Notes: a model not told the origin generated them from the letters alone. A stretch of 64,000 nt of DNA from Luidia sarsii (GCA_949987565.1 OX465120.1:1793037-1857036); one strand, 5' to 3'; positions 23,553 to 35,505 are shown, counted from the stretch's first letter. A program made the numbers and translations.

Positions 23553-26500
23553 ATGGGCAGACGGTCGAGTTTTGGCGGGCTTTTCAGAGTCACCCTCTGC
23601 TCCATCGTGGCCGCGCTGGCCGGCTGGTCTGGCGCCCAGACTCCCCACACCGGGCCCGGCGGCAGCTACGCGGCCCGGGGCCGGGTCTGCCTGTACGTCA
23701 ACCTGCAGGACGAGTTCGACCGGACGGTGAAGGCGGTGACCCAGGTGCTGGACACCGGCGGCGACCCCGCCCTCCAGGAGAAGCTCAACCGGACCATCTA
23801 CAAGGGGCTCCTGAACGGGGTGCTGGGAGGCTCCTCCGCGGCCGCCTCCGCCGCCGCCTACCTGGACGACGCCGAGGAAGCGCTGCCCGAGGCCGACCAG
23901 AAGGTGGTCCAGCGGCTGGAGGAGGCCGGCTTCGTGGCGCTGGCCAACCTGGCGAGGAGGGACTACGCGCTGGCGCCGGGCACCAGCGGCGCCTCAGCCT
24001 CAGCCGCCGCTGCAGCTGGTGCCGGCGTCGGGAGCCAGTCACACGACGCCGACGGCGCAGCCCACGTTGGGGGCGCTGTCGGGGACAGATACGGCGTTGC
24101 TAGGCAAGAGGGCGCCGCCTCTGATGATGATGACGTCGCCGGCGGGAAGCAGAAGCAGCACTGTCACAGCGCCGCCAGCGGCGACATTTGCCGAGGCGAG
24201 AGCCCGGAGACGGACGGAGCGAAGCCGGCAGAACCCGGCTCCTCTCCGCCGGAGCCGAGGTCGGGTCTTCCCCGCGATGTCAGCCCGCCGATGACGGGCG
24301 GTGGCTCTGGTGGCGGAGGTGTTGGCGGCGGTGAAGCGGCCACGGCCGTCGGCAGGGATACAAGCCAGCGGCCAATCGGGGAGGCCCCCGACTCCCACGT
24401 GACGGCGGCCGGCCAATCGGCGGGCCGCCCGCCGGTCGTCGACGCGCCCGACGGCGGACGGGTCTTTAACGAGGACGGAGTGCCGATCATCGAGGAGGAT
24501 CTGTACTGGTCGGCTGAGGTCGAGGCTGCCACTCCCAAAGGTGAGATCATTGGCTTCTCTCTCTCTCTCTTCCTCCTCCTCCTCTCATCGTTTCTATTCG
24601 GTTGCTATTTTTTCTTGGGGGTCAGAAGTTACAGCCATCAGTGTGAGTATTGACAGCTGTGTCGAAACCTATACCTGACAACTCCTGACGAAAAGGTGAA
24701 CACAAACAAACAAAGCAATACAAAAACGCCTAACAAGCCTTTCAACCAGGCACAAAGCAACACACACGACTAATCAACCGATAAACAAGCCAGCCAGCCA
24801 GCCAGCAAACCAGCAAACCTGTCAGCCAGCCAGCCAGTCAGCCAGTCAGTCAACCAGCCAGCCAGCCAGCCAGCCAACCAGCCAGCTAACCAGTCAGCCA
24901 ACTAACTAGCTATCCATCCAACCAACCAGCCAGCCAGTCAGCCAGTCAGTCAACCAGCCAGCCAGCCAGCTAGCCAGCCAACCAGCCAGCTAACCAGCTA
25001 ACCAGTCAGCCAGCCAGCCAGTCAGCCAATTCTCCCAACCAGCCAGCCAGCCAACCAGCCAGCCAGCCAGCCAGCCAACCAGCTATCCATCCAACCAACC
25101 AGCCAGCCAGCCATCCATCCAGCCAGCCAGCCATCCATCCAGCCAGCCAGCCAGCCAGCCAGCCAACCAGCTATCCATCCAACCAACCAGCCAGCCAACC
25201 AGCCAGCCATCCAGCCAGCCAGCCAGCCAGCCATCCAGCCAGCCAGCCAGCCAACCAGCTATCCATCCAACCAACCAGCCAGCCAACCAGCCAGCCATCC
25301 AGCCAGCCAACAAACTAGCTATCCATCCAACCAACCAGCCAGCCAACCAGCCAGCTAATCAGCCTGCCAACCAGCCAGCCAACCAGCCAGCCAACCAGCC
25401 AGCCAACCGACCAGCCAACCAGCCAGCCAACCGACCAGCACACACACAACAAACTAAAGAAAAACAGAATTCACGCAAAACTTCCCAGAACAACAGCAAT
25501 ACACAACCACAAACCAGAGGCAGTTCGGGCTGCACTCGAACCTACGACTCCAAAATCTACGCAGCAAAGAATCCGACCTACCCCCAGAAAATAATCTGAA
25601 AAACAAACAAACCGCAAACAAACGTGACCTTTGGATGACACGTCTGAAGGTCTGGGGCAGAGCCCTTTTTTTTGGGGGGGGGAATTCCACCTTGGGGTTG
25701 GCTTAAACCATTCTCCATCACTTCACCCCTCACCTTCCACACCTTCCATTGACCCAGTCACGTACTCATGTTGTGCCGGCACGCTTTCCCAAATCGAATA
25801 ACACCTCTGGTGTGGGATTAACCTAAATATTTTGATTCGCGTTTGTCAGTTTTTTTGTTGTTGTTGAACGTTCGGGAGGATTTTTTCCCCCCAACAACAG
25901 AGAAGACTGGTGTGACCCGACCTGCCTGGGCCAGATTTTAAGCCGGGTGAAAAAAAAAACTGCGGAAATTAAAGAGATAATTTATTGTGGTAGTCATTCT
26001 CAAAATTCTGACGTTTCGATCCTTATAGTAGGACCTTTCTCAAAGGCAATGTCACTTTAATTTTGCCTTTGGGAAAGGTCCTGCTAGGATCGTACGTCAG
26101 GCCCTCTAACTTTCGAGATTGATGTATTGCAGGTCTTTTTAGTCAGTGAGCAGTTTTGCAACGGTTTTTGTGATTATTACTTCGCGGTTGTAATTCGTCC
26201 GTGCTTTGACGGGGTTGGTAAATCAGGGAGTTCGTCATTGGTTATATTTTGTCTATGTATCAAATTTGGATGACCTTTTTTGGTATAATGATCAATTCGT
26301 GTTGCATAGAGCTTTAGGCTCTGTGTGCATGGTGGAAGTACTGATAATTTTACGAGGTTTGTGTTGACACTTCGCATAATACAGGGTTGCTCTTTTGTGA
26401 GTGAGCGTGGTTCTGAGAAGAACCGAAGGGTTTCACTCGACGTTTCAAAAAGTGTCCTGTATTCGTCTGAAAATTGAAATTGAAATTGAAATTGAAGTTG

Positions 26501-29500
26501 GCCAACTGACTGGTTGGCTGACTGTCTGGAAATTGAAAAAAAAAATGGCAAAAAAACCCCAAAATTTACTGGAACGGGATTTGAACCCGAGACCTCTAAC
26601 AGTGCTCTCCAGCACTGTATCTGAATGAAATAATTTTATAGTGATGGTGGCCTTCCCTAATAGTCAACTAGTCTTTGCTGGGGTGGGGCGCCAATCAGAA
26701 GCAATTCAGCCATTAACTGCCGTATATCTCCAGGGATCATACCCCCGCTTTCATTCAGATGCAAACAACCAATAATTGTTTGTAAACCTGGCTACGGCAG
26801 CTCGGGGATCACACAAAGTGGAGGCAGCCATTGATGATGCAGCTATGAATACAGGTATTAATATTTGAAACAGTGGTTAGGATAAACCTTGCACAAACTG
26901 TATAGCGTTAATTCTGCAGGGTACGCAGGTTTCATAGTAGACTGGTACCTATTTTTGTTGTATTGGATATTCCGTGCGAAACTGACGCCAGAAATTGCCG
27001 TATTGGTGCAGCTGTCGCGGCTACTGTGCATTACGACGGGGAAACCCTGGGAACAAGACTGGTCAACCCGTTGCCAAGATGGCGGACACTGGCTTCAACC
27101 AGCCGGCCCGTCACCATAGGCCGTTTATGCAATGTAGGCCTAGGCTCAATCCATTGTTTTGTACGTGTTTTCTGTGCAGGGTTTTCGCAGGCAGAGTTGG
27201 ACGAGTGGAAGACGCAGCTCTCTGAGCAACACGTCCGCTCCTTCGAACCCGGCAGCTTCACCAAGTGCGGGCGGGACAAGAATCGATTCATCGTGCTCGA
27301 CGACGGCTCGAAACTCTGCGTCCGGTATCGATACCCGCTCATCACCAGCATGACGGGTGAGTGCCGTAAGGGGGCGATATTCGATTCCGAATAACCGACT
27401 CCTGGTGTGCGTTGACATTCAATAAGGATTTGCCAGCCACTCGATATTGAGTTCGCATTGCTTTGCAAGATTGCCTGGTGATTTGCGGCGGTGAGAAGGT
27501 CATTCAATGAGGGTTTGCCCTTCCCCGACGTGTAGTCTGCACTGTATGCTCACTGCTTTTCCCGATTGCCTGGTGATTTGCGTCGGTGAGAATGTCATTC
27601 AATGAGGGTTTGCCCTTCACCGACTTGTTGTCAGCACTGTATGCTCAGTGCTTTCCCGGGTTGCCTGGTGATTTGCGTCAGTGAGAAGGTCATTCAATGA
27701 GGGTTTGCCCTTCCCCGACGTGTAGTCGGCACTGTATGCTCAGTGCTTTCCCGGGTTGCCTGGTGATTTGCGTCAGTGAGAAGGTCATTCAATGAGGGTT
27801 TGCCCTTCCCCGACGTGTAGTCAGCACTGTATGCTCAGTGCTTTGCCACATTGCCTGGTGATTTGCGTCGGTGTGAATGTCATTCAATGAAAGTTTTGCC
27901 CTTCCCCGACGTGTAGTCAGCACTGTGTTCTCAGTGCTTTACCCGATTGCCTGGTGATTTGCCTCGGTGAGAATGTCATTCAATGAGGGTTTTGCCCTTC
28001 CCCGACGTGTAGTCAGCACTGTATGCTCAGTGCTTTGCCCGATTGCCTGGTGATTTGCCTCGGTGAGAATGTCATTCAATGAGGGTTTTGCCCTACCCCG
28101 ACGTGTAGTCAGCAATGTATGCTCAGTGCTTTGCCCGTTTTCCTGTTGATTTGCGTCGGTGAGAATGTCATTCAATGAGGGTTTGCCCTTTCCCGACGTG
28201 TAGTCAGCACTGTATGCTCAGTGCTTTGCCCGTTTTCCTGTTGATTTGCGTCGGTGAGAATGTCATTCCATGAGGATTTTGCCCTACCCCGACGTGTAGT
28301 TAGATAATGTACATTATCGTCCATTAGCATTTGGGGGTTAAAACATTCGAATGAACTCCGGGGTGAGCGTAATGACGATCATTGTTTTGAGGATGATTCT
28401 CAAAGACGTCATCCCAATCATTGTTGCACCCAGGCGAGCTGTACAGCTACCACCTAGCGCGCATGCTCGGCATCACCAACCTGCCGCCATTGCACGTCTC
28501 CATGGCGACCACCAACGGCAGCTTCTGGCGCGACCAGACCGCCAACTTCCAAGAGGCCGGCTGGGAGGACGGGCGACCGGTCCTACTCACCAAGTGGATC
28601 GCGGGACTGGACAAGTGAGTGTGGGGCGCCGCTAGCGTCGAGGCGCGTTTGGGGTTGATGACGAGCGCGCCCTCAAGCGGCGGTTGCTATGCGAGTCTGC
28701 TCGCCGGCCCTGTTGTCGTAGTATAAGCGACGGGCGGGTATGTTAAGATCGTATACGAGGGAAGGTTTGCCTGAAGTTTCGATCCTGGCAGGACCTTTCT
28801 CAATAGTGGCAAAATAGAGCAAAGGATTGAAAAAAGAAAGGGCATTTGTTTTTGTGAAAAGAAATTAGTCTTACTTAATACTGTAAGTAAACGAAACCAC
28901 AAGGCAAATAATGATTATGAAGTGGTACCAAGTTAGACAAGACTTGAAGGTTTGCATGGTGGAAATACTAAGTGGTACCAAGTTCTTTTCCAGGCTGATA
29001 GGACCAATATTGTAAAACTAAAATGTTTCGATCCCTACACAAGGAGAGATCCTGCTACATGAGAGATCCTGCCCTATTGAAAACGACTCTACCGCGCACG
29101 TTAGGGCCATGGGTGCTACGTCACAGCCAGTCATAGCAGCAGTTTGCGCATGCGCGGCTGCAATCAAAAAAAGACGCCAAAAACCGACGCTTTTGACAAG
29201 AATGCTCGATTTTGACGGCCGATTTTTCCTCGTTTTTCTATCCTTTTTCCTTAATCGAAGGGCCTACCTCCCCGAAACACTCGTTCAGGGACCGTATCCC
29301 ATCGGCTCGCACACTCGGCGACTGAGGTCCCTGAACATGACGGAACTAACCTACCTGCTGCAGTGGAGCGACCTCATTCTCTTCGACTATCTGATCGCCC
29401 ATTTCGACAGGTGAGTGGCTCTTGCGGGCGCCCTTTGGTGTCCGTGACGTCATTCCTAGAGGGCGCCCTCGGCCGGGGATCCTCGGGGTCATCTCACACC

Positions 29501-30813
29501 GTGAACATCAATAGCCTGAAAATCAAGCGAACAAAACATTGAAAAAGAAATTGAAAAGAAAATTCATGTCAGATTTTCAAGGTGATTTGTTATCAGTGGT
29601 TCTATTCCTGCCCATTTTATTGGTGGTAAATGACTGCAATATTGGACATGCCTGTGGTACGAGCACTCGTGCACAGAGGGCGTCGACCTTTGTTTCGTCA
29701 TCTCCCCGCCTCCCAGGCGGCGGCGTGATGACGTCAATGCATTATGGTGTACGCATGAGGTTAATCGTAAAGCCCTGGACACCTTGTGGCCTCTTGGTGG
29801 CAGCAGACACCGCGTGTGCTATCCAGCGATGATTGCCACACTTTCATACGATTATCCGTGTGGTCTCCCACTGTGAACCTGCCAGTCCACAAGATGTCAT
29901 CCCGACTCGATCCCGACAGACCGCACACCGAGGTACCGTCCCTGTAGTTGACCTTTGACATTGTGAGCCACAGTCCTTCCGGTCCCATATCTCGTGTCGG
30001 ACAGGTCTCCCCATTTCCGGCACCGGTGTGACAGTCTAAAATGGGTGGCATGATCAAATGGGTGGGCTGCCATATAATTATGGGCAATCAGGTTAGCGTA
30101 AAGGGCGCCCGCACGCGCTCAGTTCACCCACCCATCTTAATTAGCACGCCGCCTATTTCGGCTATTTCAGCAGGTTGTCGCTACGTGCTCAGATGGGTGG
30201 TGACGTCGCCCACCCATTTCAGCACGGCCACCCACTTCAGATCGTGACACCGGGAACAAAAACAAAAAACCACAGTCGGGCTGCAATGTCTCCTCGCCCA
30301 AAATGGCGTCGACGTAAAGCCCTGTATAGAATTTAACCGATCCGGTCTTGTGTCGTCCTTCCTAGGTTCACTATCAATCTATCCAGCGTGCGCTACTACA
30401 ACGACACGGGCCTCCTCCGCTCCCAGGTGCACAACCTGGTCCGCGACCCGGCCACCAAGCAGCTGTGGATCGTGGACAACGAGAGCGGTCTACTGGACGG
30501 CTACTCCTACCTCCTGGTGGACGGCAGCGACGACAGCCTCCTGCAGGGTCTCCTCCACGAAGAGATGCTGGGCATGCTCTGCCTCTTCCGCCGCTCCACC
30601 GGCGACCGCGTGCGGGCGCTGCTCGAGCACCCGGAGCCGGCCCGGCTCCTGACAGAGCGCGTCCGGCGCGCGGACCCGGACGCCGGGGGCGCCTTCCCGT
30701 CGCTGGCCGGCATCCACCGCCACGCGCAGATGTTGGGCCAGCGACTGCGCCAGATCCGGAGCTGGATGGACGGGTGCCAGCAGCGAAACGCACGGGAGAG
30801 ACTCAAGGGTTGA
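23553..30813 (+). CDS. fjx1: Four-jointed box kinase (Fjx1)
   Basis: Four-jointed is a type II membrane or secreted Golgi kinase that phosphorylates cadherin repeats of Fat and Dachsous in planar polarity and growth control. Coding exons are 23553-24540, 27180-27356, 28434-28614, 29261-29410 and 30366-30813; all have GT/AG borders and compatible phases and give 647 residues. Residues about 9-28 ([16 protein letters not shown]) look like a signal anchor. Residues 130-310 are Ala/Gly/Ser-rich and disordered. The family core starts at VEAATPKGF and includes [43 protein letters not shown] (HFDR 496-499) and DNESG (DNE 536-538, the metal-binding motif needed for activity in the fly protein). Vertebrate FJX1 is intronless and about 440 residues, so the introns and long N-terminus are the differences. 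Introns 1 and 2 hold tandem arrays. Confidence 0.93.
24780..25440. repeat. CCAG/CCAACCAG array in fjx1 intron 1
   Basis: About 660 bp of AGCCAGCCAACCAGC units with an interspersed CTATCCATCCAACCAACC block recurring roughly every 60-110 bp. The Trp/Ala/Gly frames on the minus strand are artefacts. Confidence 0.95.
26008..26170. mobile_element. Inverted pair of family B PLE ends
   Basis: At 26008-26050 the signature is reversed (GACGTTTCGATCC...GGACCTTTCTCAAAGGCA). At 26062-26170 it runs forward (TTTGCCTTTGGGAAAGGTCC, TGCTAGGATCGTACGTC), ending in the TTTTTAGTCAGTGAGCAGTTT tail. Lies in fjx1 intron 1. Confidence 0.8.
26180..26475 (-). mobile_element. Penelope-like terminal fragment, family A, copy 2
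   Basis: Read in reverse it gives CAGACGA, a spacer, then GAAACGTCGAG (26474 down to 26437), followed by the GGTTCTTCTCAGAACCACGC and CAAAAGAGCAACCCTG tail common to family A. Confidence 0.6.
26560..26845 (-). repeat. tRNA-like dispersed repeat, family S, copy 2
   Basis: The reverse strand B-box region GGGTTCAAATCCCG lies at 26575-26588, and the body runs from GGTGGCCTTCCCTAATAGTC to CAGATGCAAACAACC and CTGGCTACGGCAGCTCGGGG. The body matches 51690-51900 closely. Lies in fjx1 intron 1. Confidence 0.75.
26846..27150 (+). repeat. Dispersed repeat F, copy 1
   Basis: AGGATAAACCTTGCAC, CTGTATAGCGTTAATTCTG, GTGCGAAACTGACGCC and CGTTGCCAAGATGGCGGACA recur in the same order at 32745-33080. It ends about 30 nt before the splice acceptor of fjx1 exon 2. 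Confidence 0.85.
27400..28300 (+). repeat. 95-bp satellite in fjx1 intron 2, about 9 copies
   Basis: The monomer includes GCCTGGTGATTTGCGTCGGT, GAGAATGTCATTCAATGAGG, GTTTGCCCTTCCCCGACGTG and AGTCAGCACTGTATGCTCAG. The same monomer, same strand, makes the array at 53960-55388. Confidence 0.95.
28768..28802 (-). mobile_element. Family B PLE fragment
   Basis: GCCTGAAGTTTCGATCCTGG and CAGGACCTTTCTCAAT. Short and diverged, in fjx1 intron 3. A second small fragment near 28930-28975 (AAGGTTTGCATGGTGGAAAT) resembles the family A tail in reverse. Confidence 0.6.
30023..30253. mobile_element. MITE in fjx1 intron 4
   Basis: Left CCGGTGTGACAGTCTAAAAT, GGGTGGC and AAATGGGTGGGC face right arms whose complement reads CCGGTGTCACGATCTGAAGT, GGGTGGC and AAATGGGTGGGC. 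About 45-bp imperfect inverted ends. No clear target duplication. Confidence 0.7.
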
Positions 30814-32085
30814 TCATGAATTGATGAAGCCATCTTCCTTTTCGCCTATAAACTTTCAACCCCCCCCCCCGCCGGACACCAGCGAAATCAAAACTCCAAA
30901 ACCGAGTTACGAAAAGGGGGAGACGCATGAAGGCAATCTTTCTGTGCACTTATCACCCTCGAACGTTATTATTGTCAAGTAGCATCATTCGCCACGATGA
31001 AAAAAAAACTTCTTTTGCAAATTTTGTTTCTCGTCAAAAATCTTGTCAACGTTGCCAGTCGCTTATCCATTGACTAAGATAATAAGATATCAACTCGGTT
31101 GCCCTGCAATGTTTGAAAATGGCCAATGTTTGCAGACGATTGCACGGAGAAAAAAACCTACTAGCCTTATTACCTCTGTACCATCAACGCTTATCCCACC
31201 ACAATAACAAACAAGTTGGTGTCTCCATTGTGCAAACGCAATTTCTGTTGTCTGAACCACATTTGATTCAAACCTCGATATTCAAAGTCCTGCCAATTTT
31301 CGAATCGACCCCGACTTCAAAATCAAAGGAAAATCAAGGGTACCATCAACTGAACCGTGGAATGTGATTTCGTGGCAACAATACCGCTATTGTTCTATCC
31401 CCTATGGAAAAAAAAGTGTACAGAGCGACTGTCCATTGTCGACCCCATTCGAGCTCACAGAAATACCAAAGACAGTTTATAATGACTCACTGCATGCGGG
31501 CCTTTCGTCAAGGAGATCCGGGTACTCCAAACAAAAAAAAGGTCTCAATTTCAATTCGAGCACACGACAGCTGTTCCACACATTCCACAATACTTAGCTA
31601 TACGAGTATGACGACGGTGTTCTGAAAGCAATCACCTTCAACACGAGAGGGCGCTAAGCCGAATCAGTGAGTGAATCGCTTTCTCGTTCGAAGCCAAACT
31701 CTCCAAGAGTTCACCCAGGAGCTGAAGCAGGAAACGCGGCAAACGTTACATTTTTACCCACTGATAAATTGATTCCAAAAAGATATCAGCCGAGTTAGCG
31801 GAGGTAAGTTTTACTACTGTCAGAACCACTTTCGTATTATTGTTTCGTTCCCGTTTGTGAATATATTATGAGCGAGTTCGACGCGCAAGGTCATTTTTTT
31901 TTTTTAGAAAGATATGGTGTTGAAAGATACGGGCTTTTTTTTTTCTTCACAAGAATAGTCGATGAAGTCTTGGGGAACGTGCATCCGAATGGTATCCATT
32001 TATACGATTCAAATGAATCTCTTTGCTAGTTGCAATAGCTTTGGGGGTACTGACATATACCGACCTTGGAGTACAATTTTGTTAC
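30814..32085. other. fjx1 downstream region, nothing further recognised
   Basis: It presumably holds the fjx1 3' UTR, but I see no convincing AATAAA signal in the first 300 bp. Short open frames only. Confidence 0.4.
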
Positions 32086-32087
32086 TC

Positions 32088-32445
32088 TGTTACCTGGTGT
32101 GGGTAGACAAAGGGTTGATGTGCAATGACCCTGTCTACCAATTGTATCCAGTCACCTGGTGCGGGTAGACAAAGGGTTGGTGCGTGATGACATTGTCTAC
32201 AAATTGTATTCAGTCACCTGGTGCGGGAAGACAAAGGGTTGGTGTGTGATGACACTGTCTACCATTTATATTCAGTCACCTGGTGTGGGTAGGCAAAAGG
32301 TTGGTGTGCAATGACCCTGTCTACCAATTGCATTCAGTCACCTGGTGTGGGTAGACAAAGGGTTGATGTGTGATGACCCTGTCTACCAACTTTATTCAGT
32401 CACCTGGTGTGGGTATACAAAGGGCTTGGTATACGATGACTCCCA
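32088..32445. repeat. 62-bp minisatellite, about 5.7 copies
   Basis: The unit contains CACCTGGTGTGGGTAGACAA, AGGGTTGGTGTGTGATGAC and CTGTCTACCAATTG. Confidence 0.93.
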
Positions 32446-32744
32446 GCTATGTACAATATATAGCAGCACATTGCTGCAAAATTGCAACATCTCTTTTAAA
32501 AAGAAATATTTGATGATAATGAGACAGATATTAAAAAATAGATTACACAATGTACAGTATTTTACGTAGTTACAACATTTCCGAGAGCATTGTGCAAAAT
32601 CACAGCCAATAATTGTAGTAATTTATCATAGATAATGACAAACTTTATTTACTCTAGATCTAGCGAGAATATTATGATAATTTCTTTCCCTTTGTCTTCA
32701 GCACAGATCATATTGATTTGGTAATAATTATTAAAATGACGTGT

Positions 32745-33080
32745 GAATACTGGTATTAATATGTAAATGCTATTATATACATTGAGAAACAGTTAGGATA
32801 AACCTTGCACCAACTGTATAGCGTTAATTCTGTAGGGTACGCAGGTTTCATAGTAGACTCTGGTACCTTTTTTTTTTTTGCTAATGGCTATTCCGTGCGA
32901 AACTGACGCCAGAAATTGCCGTATTGGTGCAGCTGACGTAGCTACCGTGCTTTACCAAGGGGGAACCCTGGGAACAAGACCGGTCAACCCGTTGCCAAGA
33001 TGGCGGACACTGGCTTCAACCAGCCGGCCCTTCGCCATAGGCTGTTTATGAAAATAATGTAGGCCTAGGTTCGGGCTTAG
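32745..33080 (+). repeat. Dispersed repeat F, copy 2
   Basis: Same blocks as 26846-27150, with the same orientation and ending TGTAGGCCTAGG. Confidence 0.85.
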
Positions 33081-33139
33081 GCTTTGGTCGCATTTCTCTT
33101 ACCTATTATAATGCCACGGACAGCTACAAACAAGCGTTT

Positions 33140-33330
33140 GGCCCCTGTTTCTTGGTGAACACACTGACGACGGGCAGAGTACACACTGCCCGAAACGTTG
33201 AGTTAATACCGGCTCTCCTTTCAGAGCCACACTCCTTCTCGAAAGAGAAGTGTTATACGGTGTACACCGCAAACCTTCCACACTTCGTATTTCAACCACA
33301 CAAACCTTCAAGACGTAGTCTTACCGAGCA
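33140..33330 (+). mobile_element. Penelope-like terminal fragment with best hammerhead-like core
   Basis: CTGACGA (33164-33170) fits the hammerhead consensus CUGANGA. A hairpin follows with GGGCAG (33172-33177) paired to CTGCCC (33186-33191), then GAAAC (33192-33196) and GTT. The downstream CTCCTTTCAGAGCCACAC, GAAGTGTTATACGGTG and ACACCGCAAACCTTC are the shared family A tail. Helix III would be at most 2 bp, and helix I pairing is weak here. Confidence 0.65.
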
Positions 33331-33737
33331 AATACCTTCTTCAAATTGGACGATAAACCATAACCTGGATTTTCAGGTTTTGTCCGATACATGGATTGGT
33401 AAAGAACTATAGCCGTGCCATCAGTATTCCACCGTGGCAGGGAGGTGTTCTTAAAATAATTACGCAACAATTGGACAGCTGCCAGCAGATTAAGACAATG
33501 GATTTTTTGTATTACTTTGCGATGTTTATTCCAGGGATAGCTGGGGATGAGACTCAGAATGAGTCTCACACCGAACTGAAATGGTGTCTAGTCGAAGACT
33601 GCCTGAATTTCTCAGGCCTCGTAATCCCCCACGATAGAGTTATAAAGTGGTGTGTAGCACGGAATAAGATCGCTGATGACTTGCAGTTCTGGATAACGCT
33701 GGTCTTATAGTAAAAGTGATGGTCCCGTACAGAACTA

Positions 33738-34199
33738 CACTATGAACATCTAAACCGTGAAAATGGGGTGAAAATGTCATTTAGCCGTGAAAAGAAAATT
33801 CACCGTGTTTTCACCCCTATTTCATGGCACACAATTGGGCAAGTCATGTTCAATGTGTTTTCACCAGTGGTCTCCAGGGCCACATTCCTGGTGGTAAATG
33901 GCTAGAGGCAATTTAGAAGTATCCGGGAGTGACAGTTACAAGGACACAATACAGTAACTCTATTGGGGCTGGTGGTCCCTACTGGTAATTGAATTAGCCA
34001 TCCCTCAAGGCTGGGGCTTGCTGCCTTAGATATTCACGTTTTTTTAGGGTCTCTTTAGTGACCTGAAGATGTCCTAATCAGGTCAGAGAAGTGATTATTT
34101 TCACGTGAATTCACTGTAAAATGCACCGTGAAATCACTTTTTAGTTTCACGGCGAAATGACATTTTCACCCCTCTTTCACGGTTTAGATGTTCATAGTG
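33738..34199. mobile_element. CACTA-type MITE (3-bp TSD)
   Basis: The element begins CACTATGAACATCTAAACCG and ends CGGTTTAGATGTTCATAGTG. The 3-bp duplication CTA is present at 33735-33737 and 34200-34202. A CACTA terminus with a 3-bp duplication is diagnostic of the EnSpm/CACTA superfamily. Subterminal GTGAAAATGTCATTT also repeats in inverse. No transposase. Confidence 0.88.
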
Positions 34200-34202
34200 C
34201 TA

Positions 34203-35327
34203 GCTGCGCACTGACCTTGTGTGTTGATGGAAACTATGTCTGAGGACGATGTTACTCGCAAGGACTATCTATGGGCTTCCTGGTGTACGATGGAGAGGCC
34301 TGCTACGTCACAACGGAGTTGGGGCTCCAAGGGGTGTCGGGGAACATTCTATGGCATTTTCTCTGTAGTGTATCAAAGGACCGGAGAACACACAGGAGAG
34401 CACATTTACCGAGGATCCACTCCTAACCTGAATTCTAAAACTTCAGGATATTTAATTGATATTAACGAAGTGAAATAATTATATACAAATTAACCACAAG
34501 TTATTGCCCATAGAATAATGCACGGTCTGTTTGCCACTAGATCTTGCTGCTCGATGAACTTGGTTACCAATGTGCAGGGCCTATACATAATTGGTAATGG
34601 TCAAAAGATTGCCACAGTTTGTGTGTTTAATCACATTCCAAAAAAAGAAATCCTGCGAAGGTTTTTAGCTCAAATGGTAATCTGAGAAAGTAGAATAAGG
34701 CAAAAAAAACCGTCACGATTTACGCACCGTTCTGTAAGTACTAAATTGTTTGTCGATGTTTAAGTGAAGATTTCTCGAGAAATACAGCATCCCAGACCGT
34801 AAGATTTCAACATGAGGATTCTATCATGACCATCTACAGACTGTGTAAATTAGAAGGAAAGCTGTGGACATCTATGTTTTCCGATCTTCCAAATGTTGTG
34901 TTGGGCCTTTAAAAAAACACTTACACATTCTCAGGTTAGTAACAGTAGGCCGTAGGCGTCATGTATCATGACAGTGTGATAATTGTGTGTATTAATTTGT
35001 GTACTAAATCATTGTCTATCTCATCTCTTCCTATTCGGTCAATTATTGATTCTTCCTGCTCCGATTCGACCATTACTTTTGCCATATTTTTCAGTACGTA
35101 AGAGCGATGTAATTGTATTCGGGAACATAGCAGTGCCTTGGGAATAGCATTATTTTTTTTGTAAATAAATAAATAAATAAAAACACCAAATAATTTGAAC
35201 CGTCAGCGTACGTTTTCTTTCAATCGAAGTCGTGTGTAATAAAAAGCCGCTGCTAGAGATTCGAATAAATATTTTAATGCAATTTTCCAAAACTCGACTT
35301 GGTACAAGTTCAAGGCATGGAAATGGG
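34203..35327. other. Intergenic; diverged family C fragment at 34735-34915
   Basis: TTTTCCGATCTTCCAAATGT and GTGTTGGGCCTTTAA near 34880-34915 resemble the reversed left end of family C. A (TAAA)n run lies at 35163-35181. Otherwise nothing recognised. Confidence 0.45.
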
Positions 35328-35505
35328 AGGCCCTAGGCTTCGGTTTTGAATGATACACACCAGCCTTTTGAAAAATAATCCATTCAAAGCTTCAACTTCA
35401 CCCCCCAAAAAATCTAACCTGTGTTTTCAGCTTTCGGGGGACAGAGACGAAGCCGGAGCCGAAGCCGGAGCCGAAGCCTAAGCTGGGTTTTGAAAAGAAA
35501 GGGCC
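35328..35505. mobile_element. MITE family E, copy 2 (diverged)
   Basis: The right end GAAGCCTAAGCTGGGTTTTG...AAAGGGCC is the reverse of the copy at 4061-4310, including the GAAGCCGGAGCC tandem and CTGTGTTTTCAGCTT. Confidence 0.6.

Noticed and set aside
24039..24550. Minus-strand and shifted frames over 120 codons within 23.7-24.6 kb
   Set aside because: Shadows of the GC-rich fjx1 exon 1.
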